The notes under the pieces: generated by a model
The model's database searches: none
What the model was told of the DNA's origin: nothing
The model's input: the letters and a program-made list of their open reading frames with translations, nothing else
Position numbers and translations under genes: made by a program
Part shown: positions 11,270 through 22,800 of the stretch, one piece after another
How the letters are laid out: each line of letters starts with the position of its first letter
Position numbering within the stretch: the stretch's first letter is position 1
NCBI RefSeq assembly: GCF_905220415.1
Contig: NC_059548.1
Coordinates: 5,582,501-5,646,500, forward strand
Source of the DNA: Colias croceus
Lineage: Eukaryota; Arthropoda; Insecta; Lepidoptera; Pieridae
Length of the DNA: 64,000 nucleotides
Direction of reading: 5' to 3'

Positions 11270-11447
11270 TTTATTTAGGTTATCCAACATCAGTCACAAC
11301 AATAATTAGAGCTAGGGTACATAATATAACAAAAAAAAAGACAATTGTGACAAACATTTACAGGATAACACAACATGATTAATGAGTCAAGTCACTATGT
11401 GGTATACAAAGCAAAAAAAAAAAAAAATAAATAAAAAGTAAACAAAA
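11270..11447 (-). other. 3' UTR and tail of the Jockey/CR1-like element
   Basis: Non-coding segment after the RT stop codon. In sense orientation it starts with a T-rich run and ends in an AATAAAATAAAA-type tail, as expected at the end of a target-primed retrotransposon. Confidence 0.6.
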
Positions 11448-13628
11448 TCAAGATAATTCCTTTAAATACTTGCGGATTTTATTACAGCTGTCGTGAAAAA
11501 TATCAATAAAATTGGCATGCTCGTTGACCAATTTACTTAATCTACAAATGGGTGAATTTCGGCCAAATACGGTCCTACGCAGAGGAGGAGCCAAAGGTGT
11601 AATTTTATTACGCGGGTACCTAGTAGGAACTCTGAGATTAAATTTATTTAATAGTTGTGGACAATCAATTTTATTCTGGAAAATTTTGGTGACAAAAATA
11701 ATATCCGAAAATATAAAACGGTTTTCCAGAGATATAATGTGAAAATGCGACAAACGCCTCTGGTAAGAGGTGAGCCTTTTGTGAGATAACCTGCTAGAGA
11801 AACTCAGGTGCCATAAGAATTTCTTTTGTATACGTTCAAGTCTTAAAATGTGAGTCGCGTAATGTGGTCTCCAGACAACCGAACAGTATTCAAGAATGCT
11901 ACGTACGAGACTGTTGTATAACATAATCTTAGTTTTGATGTTATGAAATCCTTTAGAGTTTCTCACAATAAAACCCAACATCTTTGAAGCACGATTCGTA
12001 ACGTATTCAAGGTGATTATTAAAAGTTAGCTTGGTATCAAATAGCACTCCCAAGTCTTTAGTGACAGAATTCTCCTGGATTACCTTATTGTTTATCTGAT
12101 ATTTAAAAGGAATAATTTTAGATTTTCTAACAAAGCGGATAAAAAAGCATTTTTCAGTGTTCAATTCCATACCATTGCTACAGCACCATAAGGCTAGCTT
12201 ATCAAGGTCTTGTTGTAGTTTCAAAGCATCCTCAAAGCAATTAATAACTCTACAGAACTTTAGGTCATCAGCATACATGAAACAACGAGAATTTTTTAAT
12301 ATTTCTGGAATGTCATTAACGAAGAAGTTAAAAAGAACAGGACCAAGGTGCGAACCTTGAGGAACTCCCGAGGTAACATTGTGTGGCGAAGCATCAAACC
12401 CGTTAATAGCAACAAAGAATGTACGATCGCTTAGGTAGGAATTTATCCACTTCAAAAACAACGGTGAGAGTCCATATCCACATAATTTTTGCAGCAAGAT
12501 GTGATGTGGAACCCTGTCAAAAGCTTTGCTAAAGTCAGCGTAAATAGTGTCAATTTGTTTATTCGAATCCAGCTCGTGGGTAATGGTTTCGGTAAACTCT
12601 GTCAAGTTGGTCATAGTAGATCTATGCTGAACAAAACCATGTTGATGAAAAGAGAGAAATTGTTTGAAATGGTTAGTGAGAGATGGACAAATGAACGACT
12701 CAAATATCTTGGCAAAGGTGGAAAGAATTGATATGGGCCTATAATTATTTATTAGTTCTTTTGGACCAGACTTATGTATAGGTATGACCTTAGCCAGTTT
12801 CCAGACTGTAGGGAAGAAACCAGAACTCAATGAACAGTTAAAGATTTTTAAAAGAGGCTGAACCAGATTTTCTGCGCAAGCAACAATGAACTTTGGATGT
12901 ATGCCATCCGGTCCAGCGCCCTTATAAACATCGATAGCCTTGAGTTTTTTTAAAAGAGGCCCATACTCAATATGCGGTAACGTCAGAAGAAGGTCGTTAT
13001 TATCGGAAATTATAGTTGATGGCTGCTGTTCTTCAGGATTGGGACCCCTCTTCGAATACACAGATCCAAAATAATTGGAGAAAAGCTCGCATACTCGAAC
13101 ACTATCCGAGGAGGTTTCATCACCTAGAGACATAGTAGGTGGGTATGCCCCATTACCACCTCGTTTGGACTTAATATATGACCAAAAGTACTTGGGGTTA
13201 GAATGAATTTTATCTTCCACAGACCTAATATATAGATTATAGCAGTTATTTGCAGTTTTAGAACACCTAGTGCTTATTATATGCAGTTCAATTTTATCTC
13301 TAGGATTGTTGTACTTCCTATAACGCTGTCTTAGTTTAAACTTCTCCTTCAACATTTTTTTAAGATTATTATTGAACCAAGGAGGATATTTATTATTTTT
13401 GGGCTTAATTTTAGGCACATATTTATGAATAGTATTCCTAATCTTAGCATATAAAATATCTAACATTGAGTCTACGCTATCAAGGTCGCAAAACAGTTCA
13501 TTCCAATTACAATTGCTAAGATCGTTGTTAATAGACTCGTAATCTGCTTTAAAGAAATTGAATTTACAAGCTAACCTATTATAAGGGAGTTTCGCTTCAA
13601 TTTTATTAGTTATTACTATATCAAGAGG
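11448..13628 (-). pseudogene. Reverse-transcriptase part of ORF2 (frameshifted from endonuclease)
   Basis: This frame is open from about 13628 to the stop at 11448 (the ATG at 13466 is internal, not a real start). It begins with the linker after the endonuclease. Then come the RT blocks: YRPIS in the fingers, DFSKAFDRVPH (motif A, catalytic Asp), GVPQGSHLGPVLF (motif B), and YADD at residues 398-401 counted from 13466 (plus-strand 12275-12264). A thumb and C-terminal tail follow, ending KYLKELS. The upstream endonuclease continues into a different frame at 13625-13632, where a few bases, net 1 mod 3, seem to be lost. Otherwise the frame is clean, so the break is probably recent. Confidence 0.9.
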
Positions 13629-14335
13629 AACTTATCAAGGTTACACAGTGGAGACACAGACTCAGCGACACTGCAAAGGGGCACGTTATTAGAGATTACT
13701 AAATCCAAAATTCTATTTGTTGAGTTAAGGACATTGTTGTGCTGCTTTAAATGGTTTAGAAATAAGAAGTCGACTAAAATTTGACAATGGTTGGGAGCAA
13801 TGTATTCATTCGTTCCAACTAAGTCCCATTTAATATGACCCAGATTAAAGTCTCCAAGTATTAAGTGACCATACGACAATTCAAGTAACCTATTACAATT
13901 ATCTAAGAAATGCTCTAGTTTCGAACGATCCACCGGAGGAGGTAAATAGACGGCACATATTGCAATATGACGAACAGATTGTGACAAAGGCCAGTCCAGT
14001 ATAACCCAGAGATCTTCAAGCTGAGTTTCCCATTCAGGCTTACGTCTCGATGTAAATTTTGAGGAAACAGCAATAAGTACCCCACCTCCATCCTTTTTTG
14101 ATGAGAAACTGGAATCGCACCTATCCCTTCGATATACAATATAACGGTCGTCAAAAAGCTCACTACTTTTGATATTATCATTTAACCAGGTCTCTGTAAG
14201 TATAATTAAGTCATAATTAGAGCATGCCAATTGTCTGAAAAATTCGTGGGTTTTAGTTCGTAAGCCCCTAGTATTTTGATAATACAGATTTAGCGTACCA
14301 AATTTAAATGAAAACAATCCACATACATCAATCAA
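13616..14335 (-). pseudogene. Endonuclease part of ORF2, ended by frameshift
   Basis: This is an exonuclease-endonuclease-phosphatase domain that nicks target DNA for retrotransposition. Visible motifs are NTRGLR (Asn21), LTETWL (Glu48), GGGVLIAV (83-90) and GDFNLG (161-166). The frame ends prematurely after PLCNLDKF, where family members continue into the segment linking to RT; that segment resumes one frame over at 13628. The ATG at 14335 is the first in frame, but the true protein start is unknown because the element is truncated near here. Confidence 0.85.
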
Positions 14336-14743
14336 AAAAGAAAAGAAAGAAAAATATATATACTCGTTCTTAGTCTAACTTATAATACGAAAATATAGTC
14401 TTGATTCTTGAATACTTGAAAATAATATCATTTGATTTTTGAAATTATCAGTAACAAAAAAAAAAAAATTAGTAATGATATACAATTGAAGACAACTTTT
14501 GACTCGTAGTAACATTTCTAATCCCGATGATGGATACAAAAATATTTTTGCATTCTTAAGAAATATTGTAGAAAATATTTTACACCTTGGAGGAAAATCT
14601 TGTGTGAGATAAAATGATATGATATATATGACATATATGACTCATATATGATATATATGACTCATAGTTCATACCGGGGTCATATGATATGCATTGCAAT
14701 TTTTTCTAAAAGACACGTACCTATAAATAACTTGTTTGATAAA

Positions 14744-14975
14744 TCCTACTACAATATTATAAATGCGAAAGTTTGTGAGGATGTGTGTGTGTGTGTGTGT
14801 TTGTTACTCTTTCACGCAAATAATACTGAACCGATTATAATGAAATTAATCACACATATAGAGGGTAACTTGGATTAACACATAGGGTAGGTTTTATCCT
14901 GGAAATCCCACGGGAACGGGAACTATGCAGGTTTTTCTATGAAAGCGCGGGCGAAGCCGCAGGCGGAAAGCTAGT
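14744..14975 (-). repeat. Dispersed repeat R1-type copy (minus strand)
   Basis: Read on the minus strand it starts actagctttccgcctgcggc, contains 'cccgtgggatttcc' and 'aatcggttcagtattattt', and ends 'actttcgcatttataatatt'. An internal (GT)n run lies at 14780-14802. Confidence 0.75.
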
Positions 14976-15275
14976 CGTAAAATATTACAAAAAAAGGAAT
15001 AAATCCTAGTGTATAGGTACTTTTTGTTTCAAATATTACCTAAATATTCATTTCATTCACTCATTATTTCAATTATAAATACTTAGGGGAGAGCAGGTAG
15101 GATTCGTACAGTGGGAGCATTCGTACAGTTGTCATTACTACACTACGCGACACGGTGAGGCAAATGTGTTTGTGTGTGTTAGAGGCCGGTGCACGTCTCT
15201 ACGCTCACAGCAAAACGCGGCGGCAATCGCGCAGCGAGTTTCGCCGGGACGAGTCGATACGTGTTCTCACTCCAC

Positions 15276-15555
15276 GTAAGTAATTTTTCAATCCGTCTTT
15301 AAAATCATTCATTCTTAAAAAGTTTTGCTTATATCTTTTTAGTTTTTAATAAAAGATGTTAAATTAGTGCCTTAGATTATTATGCTTCTTTGATTTTGGT
15401 ATAATTTCAACCATATTTTTTTTATTTGAATTTATTTTTTAAATGTTTTGGTTGGGGTGCTTTCGTGCGGTACTGAGTGGGGTAGATTCGTACTGTACGA
15501 ATGTCACCCCGTCTGTGTTAGAAATTATTCTTCATTAAAAATACTATTATTTCAG
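15276..15555 (+). other. Predicted intron in the 5' UTR of the transposon gene
   Basis: Donor gtaagtaatt at 15276 and acceptor 'attatttcag' ending at 15555 sit just upstream of the ATG at 15560. The first exon would be the GC-richer non-coding segment from about 15120. Splicing is inferred from these consensus sites only. Confidence 0.5.
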
Positions 15556-15559
15556 GATT

Positions 15560-15781
15560 ATGCCGCGAATATACGTGAAAAAAGGAACTCGAACAGGAGA
15601 TGTAAAAGAAGAGGCTGTAAGATCTGCGATGAATGAAGTTTTAGATAAGACTTTATCTATTAGGAAGTCAGCCCAAAAATACGGCATCAAACCAACAACA
15701 CTTCAAAGTCGCTTAGCAAACTTTCATAAAAAAGCTGCAGCTGAAAAAGACGGTAACTGTACTCCATCGACCTTACCCTAA
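15560..15781 (+). CDS. Pipsqueak-type HTH protein, N-terminus of a transposase
   Basis: The 73-residue frame begins MPRIYVKKGTRTGDVKEEAV and contains a helix-turn-helix of the pipsqueak/CENP-B N-terminal type at about residues 8-55 (LSIRKSAQKYGIKPTTLQSR). In intact pogo/Tigger proteins this domain binds the terminal repeats and is followed by a second HTH and a DDE domain. Here the frame stops soon after. The start is supported by the splice acceptor five bases upstream. Alone, such a peptide could only bind DNA, possibly as a competitor of full transposase; that is speculation. Confidence 0.75.
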   Translation: MPRIYVKKGTRTGDVKEEAVRSAMNEVLDKTLSIRKSAQKYGIKPTTLQSRLANFHKKAAAEKDGNCTPSTLP

Positions 15782-16416
15782 AGTAGATAGGAATACAACC
15801 AAAAAGAAGAAGAAAGGAAAACTGCCTGGAAAATCACGAATATATACTGATACTCCTGAAAAGAATAGACTGATAGAAATAGAAGAAGCCAAAGAGACGA
15901 AGACAAAGGAACAAGAGAGAAAACAGAGGGCTAGAGAGATGAAACGCGCTTTAAATTTGCTATCAGATATAAATAAAGAAACCAAACCAAAAAAAAAAGA
16001 AAACGATAGAGGTTGAGACTGATAGTGACGATGAGACTAATATAAGTTTAAGAGAAAGTTCTTGTTCTTCATTTGATGAGAGATCAGAAGGATCTGATGT
16101 TGAAAACGAAATTCCAGTTATGACCGAAAACATTGAAGAAGAAAGCTTTGTGTGTGTAAAGTTCGAAAAAAAGAAGACTGTTTTACATTATATTGAACAG
16201 GTAATAACAAAATATAGTCCTACAGAATATAAAGTTTCATTTATGAGAAAGAAACCGGCTACCTGGAAATTTGTTTTTCCTAATATCAAAGATGAAGGAA
16301 CTGTTTATTTATCAGACGTGGTCTGTGTATTGCCGCCGCCTAAATTTGCTTCCACAGCAAGGACAGCTGATATAATTAGATTTGATAAAGATATCACTAT
16401 GTATAACGTGCAATAG
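15776..16416 (+). pseudogene. C-terminal remnant of the transposase, two frames
   Basis: After the HTH frame stops, the next frame continues with a Lys-rich stretch and 'PGKSRIYTDTPEKN', a motif seen after the DDE domain in many Tigger/Jerky-like proteins. A stop at about 16013, preceded by a run of ten A, forces another shift into the frame that ends at 16416 (VETDSDDE..., an acidic stretch, then 98 residues from the internal ATG at 16120 ending DITMYNVQ). The deletion of the catalytic core must lie near 15755-15785. Two breaks plus the deletion make this non-functional as transposase. Confidence 0.65.
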
Positions 16417-17220
16417 CAGATTTATTATGTTTTTTAGTATATTACTCTAATGGTTGAGTGAAATGTTGTTAGATTTGAAGAAGTTGATTGTAAAATACTA
16501 TTTTGGTTATTATTATTACATTTAGAGTACATTTTATGTTAATTTTGATCTCAATAAATAGGTAATTTCATATAAAAAGATTATTTATATACTGTGTATG
16601 AAAGCTCCCCACTACGTACGAATGCACCCTTCTCTATGTACGAAACTACCCCGCGTATGGGGTAGATTCGTACGTTTTCCATTTTTTAGAAATGTTGCTG
16701 TTGCTTCATAACAGTATTTGTTATCAGCTCAAGACTTTACTTTAACTATAGCCAAATACATAGGGCATACAATAGCATTAAAGTTATTTTGCAATAATTA
16801 AAAGCTTTTCTGTTATACAGCTTACAGTAAAAAGTGTACGAATCCTACCTGCTCTCCCCTACACATTGATAATATAGAGTCAAAGAGAACTACATATTAA
16901 TTAAATTAGTAATATAAAATCGTACCTACATATTTCGATTGTTATTATATTATATTTATTTGCGGGTTGCGTAAACAAAATATGTTAGACCACACAATAT
17001 TATATATGTACAGAAGGTAAAATATAGTATGATATATTCTCTATTCTCTACGACTCTACATACATTTTTTCAGGATGTAAATGGTTTTGGACGAAACTGG
17101 TTTGAAGAATAAAATAAATAAAATAAAAAGCCCGTTTTATTTCCAATCCACAAGAAAAAGTTATGATACAATATGTAGTTTACATACTTAAAGCTATTTT
17201 ACATATTTAAATTACACTAT

Positions 17221-19832
17221 TTTTTTTTAGCTTAAATTTTAATACTTAATTTATTTTTCTTCCATTTTTTTTTTCATTTTTTGACGTTACATCCAGTACC
17301 AGTACCATTGATTGGAACCCCTTCTCGGGTATAGGCCTCCTCCAGCTTTTTCCAGGTATCTCTGTCCTTTGCCTTTTTTCTCCATTCGTTCCCTGCTATA
17401 TTTTTTATATCTTCTATCCACCTTTTTTTAGGGCGTCCTACATTTCTTTTTCCCTTCGGCCCTTTCCATATAGTTGTCTCCAGTGTCCATCTTTTGTCCG
17501 AGCATCTTGCTATATGTCCCGCCCATTGCCATTTCTGTTTTAGTGCAAATTGTAAAGCGTCAATGATTTTTGTCTTTCGTCTTATTTTTTCACTTTTTAC
17601 TTTTTGTATTTTTCTTATTTTAAGTATACTCCTTTCCATTGCTTTCTGGCAAGCTACTATTTTACTTTTTATTTTGGAGCTGTATGTCCACGTTTGGCAA
17701 CCATATGTAAGGGTAGGTAAGACACATGTGTCCAATACAACTTTTTTTAGATGAAGGGGAAATTCGCCTTTTAAAATTTCCTTTAAGGACCAGAACTTTT
17801 TCCAACTTATATTAGTTCGCCGCACTACCTCTAGTTCTTCGCTTTTGTCTTCGAAGGATAGTTGTTTGCCTAGGTAGATGTAATTGCTGACATGTTCAAG
17901 TGGCTTCCCATTTAGGAATATAGCATGTCTGTGGCTGTTCGTCAGTATTTTTGTTTTGTCCTCGTTCATTTTAAGACCTACTCTTTCACTTTCTTCATTA
18001 AGGTTGTTTATCATTTTATCTAATCCTTTACTAGTTTCGGCGAACAGAACAATATCGTCTGCGAATCTGAGGTGTGTAAGTTGAGCTCTGTTTACTCTTA
18101 TGCCATCGGACTGCCAGTTAAGATTGTTAAAAATGTGTTGTAGTACCATTATGAATAACTTCGGTGAAAGCGGGTCGCCTTGCCTTACTCCTCTGCAAAT
18201 CGATATATCCGTACCTCGAGACTCTAGTTTCACCTGACTAACACAACCCTGATAAATATTTTTCAGGACCTTTACGTAATTTTCGTTTATGTTGCACTTG
18301 CTTAGTGATTCCCAAATAGAATCATGTGAGATCGTGTCAAACGCTTTGGCGTAATCGATGAATGCAATGTATAGTGGGCGGTTGAACTCCTGATATTTCT
18401 CCATCACTTGTTGTAATACGTGCATATGGTCTGTAGTAGAAAAACCTGAACGAAAACCTGCTTGTTCTACAGGCTGGTAGATATCGATTTTCGGAGCTAG
18501 CCTGCTTTGCAGAATTGACGCGAACAATTTGTATACACTTGAGAGCAGACTAATCGGACGGTAGTTAGAAATATCTTGAGGGTCACCTTTCTTGTATAGG
18601 AGAATTATATCAGATCTTTTCCACTGCACTGGCACCTGACCAGTTTTCAGAACCATGTTAAACAAGTAGGTAAGTGGGCGAGCTAGTAGGATAGCGCCAG
18701 CTTTAAGTGCCTCATTTTGTAAACCGTCTGGACCTGGACTTTTGTCTGGTTTGAGTTTTTTAATGTGATTGATGACTTCCTCTTCATTCACTAATGGCAC
18801 TTCGTTAATACTTTGGGAAGTCGCTGTTGCTACATCAATTGTATTGGTATTAGGGTTTGATTTTGTATATAATTTTTTGTAAAAATCTGTAGCAAAGCTC
18901 AAGACGTCTTTTCTAGTTTTAGTTACTTCGGATGTCGATTTTATGTTTGGAATCCAGGTTTTGTGGGTTGTTAGTTTCTTGTAGGCTTTTTTTGTGCTTC
19001 TGTGTGTGTTTAGGTTATTCTCAATTATTCGGTATCTATGGTCTTTGTAATCTTTGTTAATCGCTTTACTTGTAGTTTTAAATAATGTGCTTCGTTCTTT
19101 CTTCATTTCTTTAGACTTTTGCTTTATTTTTAAAAGTTCGGTTCGTCTTGTGAGAAGAGCTCTAGTAGATTCGCTAAGTATTTTGTTGGTAGTTTTTATT
19201 TTTTTATTTTCAGATCTACATGCAAGGCTGACAGTGATGGCGTCAACTAATTTATCGTAAAAGGTTGGAATATGTTCTTCTTTTTGTGTTTCTATTTTAA
19301 GTATGTTAGTCTCTAAGTTTTCCAAGTATAATGATATATCTTCATTCGTTTTGAGTGGCTTAGGTTGCGCTTTGAAATCTGTTCTGCTCTTTTTTCTTAG
19401 GTCTAGAATATACGTAGCTCTAACTAAGCGATGATCAGACCGGAATCCAAAGCCATGTAAAACTTCTACGTTCCTAATCCTTGTGGGTTGATTCGACAAT
19501 ATAAAATCAATTTCATTTTTAATGTTACCACATGGTGATAGCCAAGTCCATTTGCGGTTATTTCGACTTTTAAAAAAGGTGTTCATAATTGTAAGTTTAT
19601 GCTCGAGTGCGTATTGTATCAGTTTCTCTCCTCTTTCGTTTCTGATTCCGTATCCGAATTTACCAAGAACAATGTTATCGCTGTCTTCCATGGTGGGTTT
19701 GCCGATTTTGGCATTAAAATCACCGATAACGAGTACTTGGTCAGCTGCCTGGCTTTGGGCTACTTGCAAAGTTTCATAGAATAAGTTGATTTCTTCATCG
19801 GTGGCCTTTTCAGGTTTGAAGAATACAAAGAT
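17221..19832 (-). mobile_element. RTE-like non-LTR retrotransposon, 5'-truncated
   Basis: The minus strand holds the end of an endonuclease and a complete reverse transcriptase, then a short A/T-rich 3' region (17221-17273). A TAA in frame at 19833-19835 marks the probable 5' truncation point in the endonuclease. Short 3' ends and this type of C-terminus are features of RTE elements. The open frame is unbroken, suggesting a young but dead-on-arrival copy. Confidence 0.85.
17274..19832 (-). CDS. Endonuclease (partial) and reverse transcriptase, RTE type
   Basis: The frame is 853 codons, open from 19832 (just inside a stop) to TGA at 17274, with no ATG near its start because the 5' end is missing. 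It enters in mid-endonuclease: VIGDFNAKIG, then WTWLSPCGNIKNEIDFI and RSDHRLVRA are the last catalytic blocks. The RT shows SNYRPISLLS, DYAKAFDTISHDSIW (motif A), GVRQGDPLSPKLF (motif B) and FADD (plus-strand 18054-18065). The C-terminus has GRPKKRWIEDI followed by 'GNEWRKKAKDRDTWKKLEEA', typical of insect and nematode RTE proteins. The first 130 or so residues of the endonuclease are absent, so the copy cannot be autonomous. Confidence 0.9.
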   Translation of the reverse strand: MFVFFKPEKATDEEINLFYETLQVAQSQAADQVLVIGDFNAKIGKPTMEDSDNIVLGKFGYGIRNERGEKLIQYALEHKLTIMNTFFKSRNNRKWTWLSPCGNIKNEIDFILSNQPTRIRNVEVLHGFGFRSDHRLVRATYILDLRKKSRTDFKAQPKPLKTNEDISLYLENLETNILKIETQKEEHIPTFYDKLVDAITVSLACRSENKKIKTTNKILSESTRALLTRRTELLKIKQKSKEMKKERSTLFKTTSKAINKDYKDHRYRIIENNLNTHRSTKKAYKKLTTHKTWIPNIKSTSEVTKTRKDVLSFATDFYKKLYTKSNPNTNTIDVATATSQSINEVPLVNEEEVINHIKKLKPDKSPGPDGLQNEALKAGAILLARPLTYLFNMVLKTGQVPVQWKRSDIILLYKKGDPQDISNYRPISLLSSVYKLFASILQSRLAPKIDIYQPVEQAGFRSGFSTTDHMHVLQQVMEKYQEFNRPLYIAFIDYAKAFDTISHDSIWESLSKCNINENYVKVLKNIYQGCVSQVKLESRGTDISICRGVRQGDPLSPKLFIMVLQHIFNNLNWQSDGIRVNRAQLTHLRFADDIVLFAETSKGLDKMINNLNEESERVGLKMNEDKTKILTNSHRHAIFLNGKPLEHVSNYIYLGKQLSFEDKSEELEVVRRTNISWKKFWSLKEILKGEFPLHLKKVVLDTCVLPTLTYGCQTWTYSSKIKSKIVACQKAMERSILKIRKIQKVKSEKIRRKTKIIDALQFALKQKWQWAGHIARCSDKRWTLETTIWKGPKGKRNVGRPKKRWIEDIKNIAGNEWRKKAKDRDTWKKLEEAYTREGVPINGTGTGCNVKK

Positions 19833-19835
19833 TTA

Positions 19836-22800
19836 ATGGTTTTTTATGCTTTAAAAAGTTAAAGTTACATACATTTTGCACAGATAATACTGAAACAATA
19901 AATATTACCGGGAAAATAGAATGTCCTAGAATCGAAAGTTCTGCTATCAATCACTCGTTTTAATTAGCGGTCTAAGTGTATTGGGAATAAATACAGATAA
20001 TAAATTATCAATGCGCTAAGATCTGTGTTAAGATGAAAAAATATTGAATGTATCGAAATTCCAATGAACTATTTTTTTCTCTCAACTTTGCAATTATAGA
20101 CATGTGTAGTCAAATCTTTGTTATATTTTGTGTACAACAAATCTTTGTTATATTTTGTGTTATAATATATTATATTCACGATTCCTGAAGGCAGAAATTT
20201 AATCTAAATGAAAACAAATAGCAACTAAGGAAAAGAAGAAAATTAAGCCAGACTTTAAAAGATTATTCTGTTGTTGGCCGCTTGTTGAAAATTGTTCACA
20301 GGTTTATATGCAAGTATAATTTTATTCCGTTTGCTTTGCTAACAGGGTGAATCGAGGTAAAATGCGTTGGCTTTTCAGCGCAAAAGCTAGATATTTTTCC
20401 CAGAAGTCAAATACAACTAATTTTCTACAGAATTTAAATTTACTGAATTTGAAATATATTTTTATACTTTTGTACTAGTCTATGTCAATGACAGTTTATA
20501 AAAATAAGCATGGGGAAAAGTAATGTGTGCCTAAAATATGCACTATTAATATAAGTAGAGCGACTTTCTAGACTATACCTACAACAACTTTGTACCTAAA
20601 ATCGACCAAATTATTTATAGCTAAAATGTCTATCGTAAAGTTCAAAGTTCAGCTTCAAAAATTGACCTATACCATTTGTTTTAAATGAAGTTCACCTTAC
20701 GAACACCGACAGCTAATTGTAAAACGCCATAAATACTGTTTTCTGACGCCCAATAGCCATAGTGATTACAAAGCATTGTTCTCGGGTGGCCAGTGTCGGC
20801 AAGATATAGTATTACTTGGTAATGGAGGCTGTCGGCCAAATCTATTGCCGCCTGCAAGCCGACACCCTGCTAATAGATCGGTTCGTGTTGCGGCATTATT
20901 GTTAACTGTACATTATCTGTGTCGTCAGTACGAAAGATTATTTTGTAATAAAGCTGGTATAAATTATTATCTATTATATCTAGTGAAAATTTTAAGTCAA
21001 ATATAACAGGTTCTTGAAGTGAAGGTTTACTTTTAGAGTTAAAGTTCTAGACCTTATTACTAAGCAAGAGTCAAAGTCTTTAGTAAAAATAATGTTTATA
21101 TAATATATTTTTTAAGTATCAGTGTTTTTGTAGAAGTAGGTACATAATATTTGTATAATAACATATTCTCTACATTTCGAAGAAAACATGTCTTGGAGTT
21201 TTATTCGATATAACATCGTGATTTTACTTAAAATGTGATTGATGAACTCGTCTAATATAGACTCATTTGTCATCTTCAAATTACTTCTCTCTTCTTCATC
21301 TCGCGAATAAATACAAAAAGTTCTGAGAAATTTGTTTTTAAGGTAAGTAAAGGATACAGGGATACAATATTATATCACAAATACAGAAATGCTCTGATTC
21401 CACAGATAATTATTGTAAAATATTATTTTTTGTACTCTTTTTCTCCTTTATATAAATATAAGCAAACATTGGCGCATTATTTATAAATCGTATCCGAGTT
21501 CTGCATAAAAATATGAGAACGTGTTAAAGCGATAAGAGGGTAATAAGTTATTCAGGATTATTGTGTGAAATAAGAAACATCTTGCGTGCAACCTACACAT
21601 ATGTGTATGGGCATACAACGTAAAAAATGGGACTCTAAGATATTATTTTTTGTTCTATTATTGTGATAGCTATTTATTTATTATTGTACTTATAAAAAGC
21701 TGTGATATTTCGGATTTAATATGTCTTTATTTTGATTTCGTTTGGTATTGGTAAAAAGTTCCAAATTTTAATTTTAAAATATGTTTGTGCACAAACTAAT
21801 CCGAACTGTAACCTCGTCTGGGGTTGAAATATTTATCTGTCTGGACGGCGGATCTAGATAAAGTGTATGCTAGTTTTAAGTTAGATTACCTGCAATCAAC
21901 TGTGAAAACCGCATGTGTATGTGTGCTGCAGTTCCTGTGCTACGCCACACATGTAATGTACATACATATAGGTACCTAGACAGTCGAAAAAAACAAGATT
22001 TCAACAATGACTTTTGCAGAGGGCGATTTCTTGAACGGATGTTAATTATGCAGACATTTAACAATACTTATTTTGATTTATTATCTAGCTTTGATATAAT
22101 ATTATCTATATAAGTATTTATTTAAAATTATATAAGTAGTATATCAGCCATCTGATTTCCATAACACAAGCGAAAGCTTAGTATGGGAACAGATCGTGCC
22201 GTGTGTGAAAATTGTCCTGAAATATGAAAAAAAAAAAATGTAAATAAAATGTGAAATTTTATTTTAACATACGTTTGTTATATGTGGAATTGTGAAAGCT
22301 TTATGCTTTAAATAGTTTACGAGCCAATTTATAAACCCATGTGTATAAACAAATGGCAATTATTATGGTTAGTTAATGTAATTTGGCTCAGGTGTTCAGA
22401 AAAGCCGGTAAAATTCATTGCCTATAAACTCCAGGTAAACAGGAATGGGCCTTAATTAAAAGTAGCATGTTGAGTTAATTGCTACGAGACTATTGGCTCC
22501 TTTGTACTTTGTCTCTAAGCTAAGATACTGATGCTCGTTTGGTGGTTTTGGTTTGATGGTGATTATAAAGGGAATAGATAAATGAACATTTTTATACGTT
22601 TTCCTGATTCAATAAGTGTTGGGATTCGATTTGTCAGATCTCATGGGCTTATTTGTATATGTATGAGATTTTATTGCATGTTTGATTTGAATGTTCCTCC
22701 GTGACGTATAAAGTCTTAAATTGAAGAAAAACAATAATAATAGAAGTGTTATGCGACGATAGTTTCGGCGAGAGACTATCAAGTTTTTGGTTTATAATAT

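Larger units (their letters stand above)
11270..14400 (-). mobile_element. Jockey/CR1-like non-LTR retrotransposon, 5'-truncated
   Basis: Reading the minus strand, an apurinic-type endonuclease (14335-13616) is followed by a reverse transcriptase (13628-11448), a short 3' UTR, and a tail of A- and T-rich short units (about 11270-11280: aataaataaaat in sense). The first open frame (ORF1/gag-like) of this clade is not found upstream, so the copy appears 5'-truncated; the exact 5' boundary near 14340-14400 is uncertain. One frameshift separates endonuclease and RT, so this copy should not make a full protein. Confidence 0.85.
15086..16859 (+). mobile_element. pogo/Tigger-like DNA transposon, internally deleted
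   Basis: Perfect 25-bp terminal inverted repeats start GGGGAGAGCAGGTAGGATTC (15086-15110, and inverse 16835-16859). They are flanked on both sides by TA, the target of the Tc1/mariner-pogo superfamily. Inside is a short gene whose first coding exon has a pipsqueak-type helix-turn-helix, the DNA-binding domain of pogo, Tigger and Jerky transposases, but the DDE catalytic domain is absent. At least eight TTCGTAC/GTACGAA motifs lie near both ends and around 15485 and 16615-16680, as expected of transposase binding sites. It is non-autonomous by deletion. Confidence 0.85.

Noticed and set aside
15448..15636. 62-codon frame overlapping the pipsqueak exon
   Set aside because: It runs through the predicted acceptor and lies in another frame than the HTH domain.
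20776..21006. 76-codon frame in a GC-richer island
   Set aside because: No recognisable motif and no flanking splice sites that extend it; could be a promoter-like island but unsupported.
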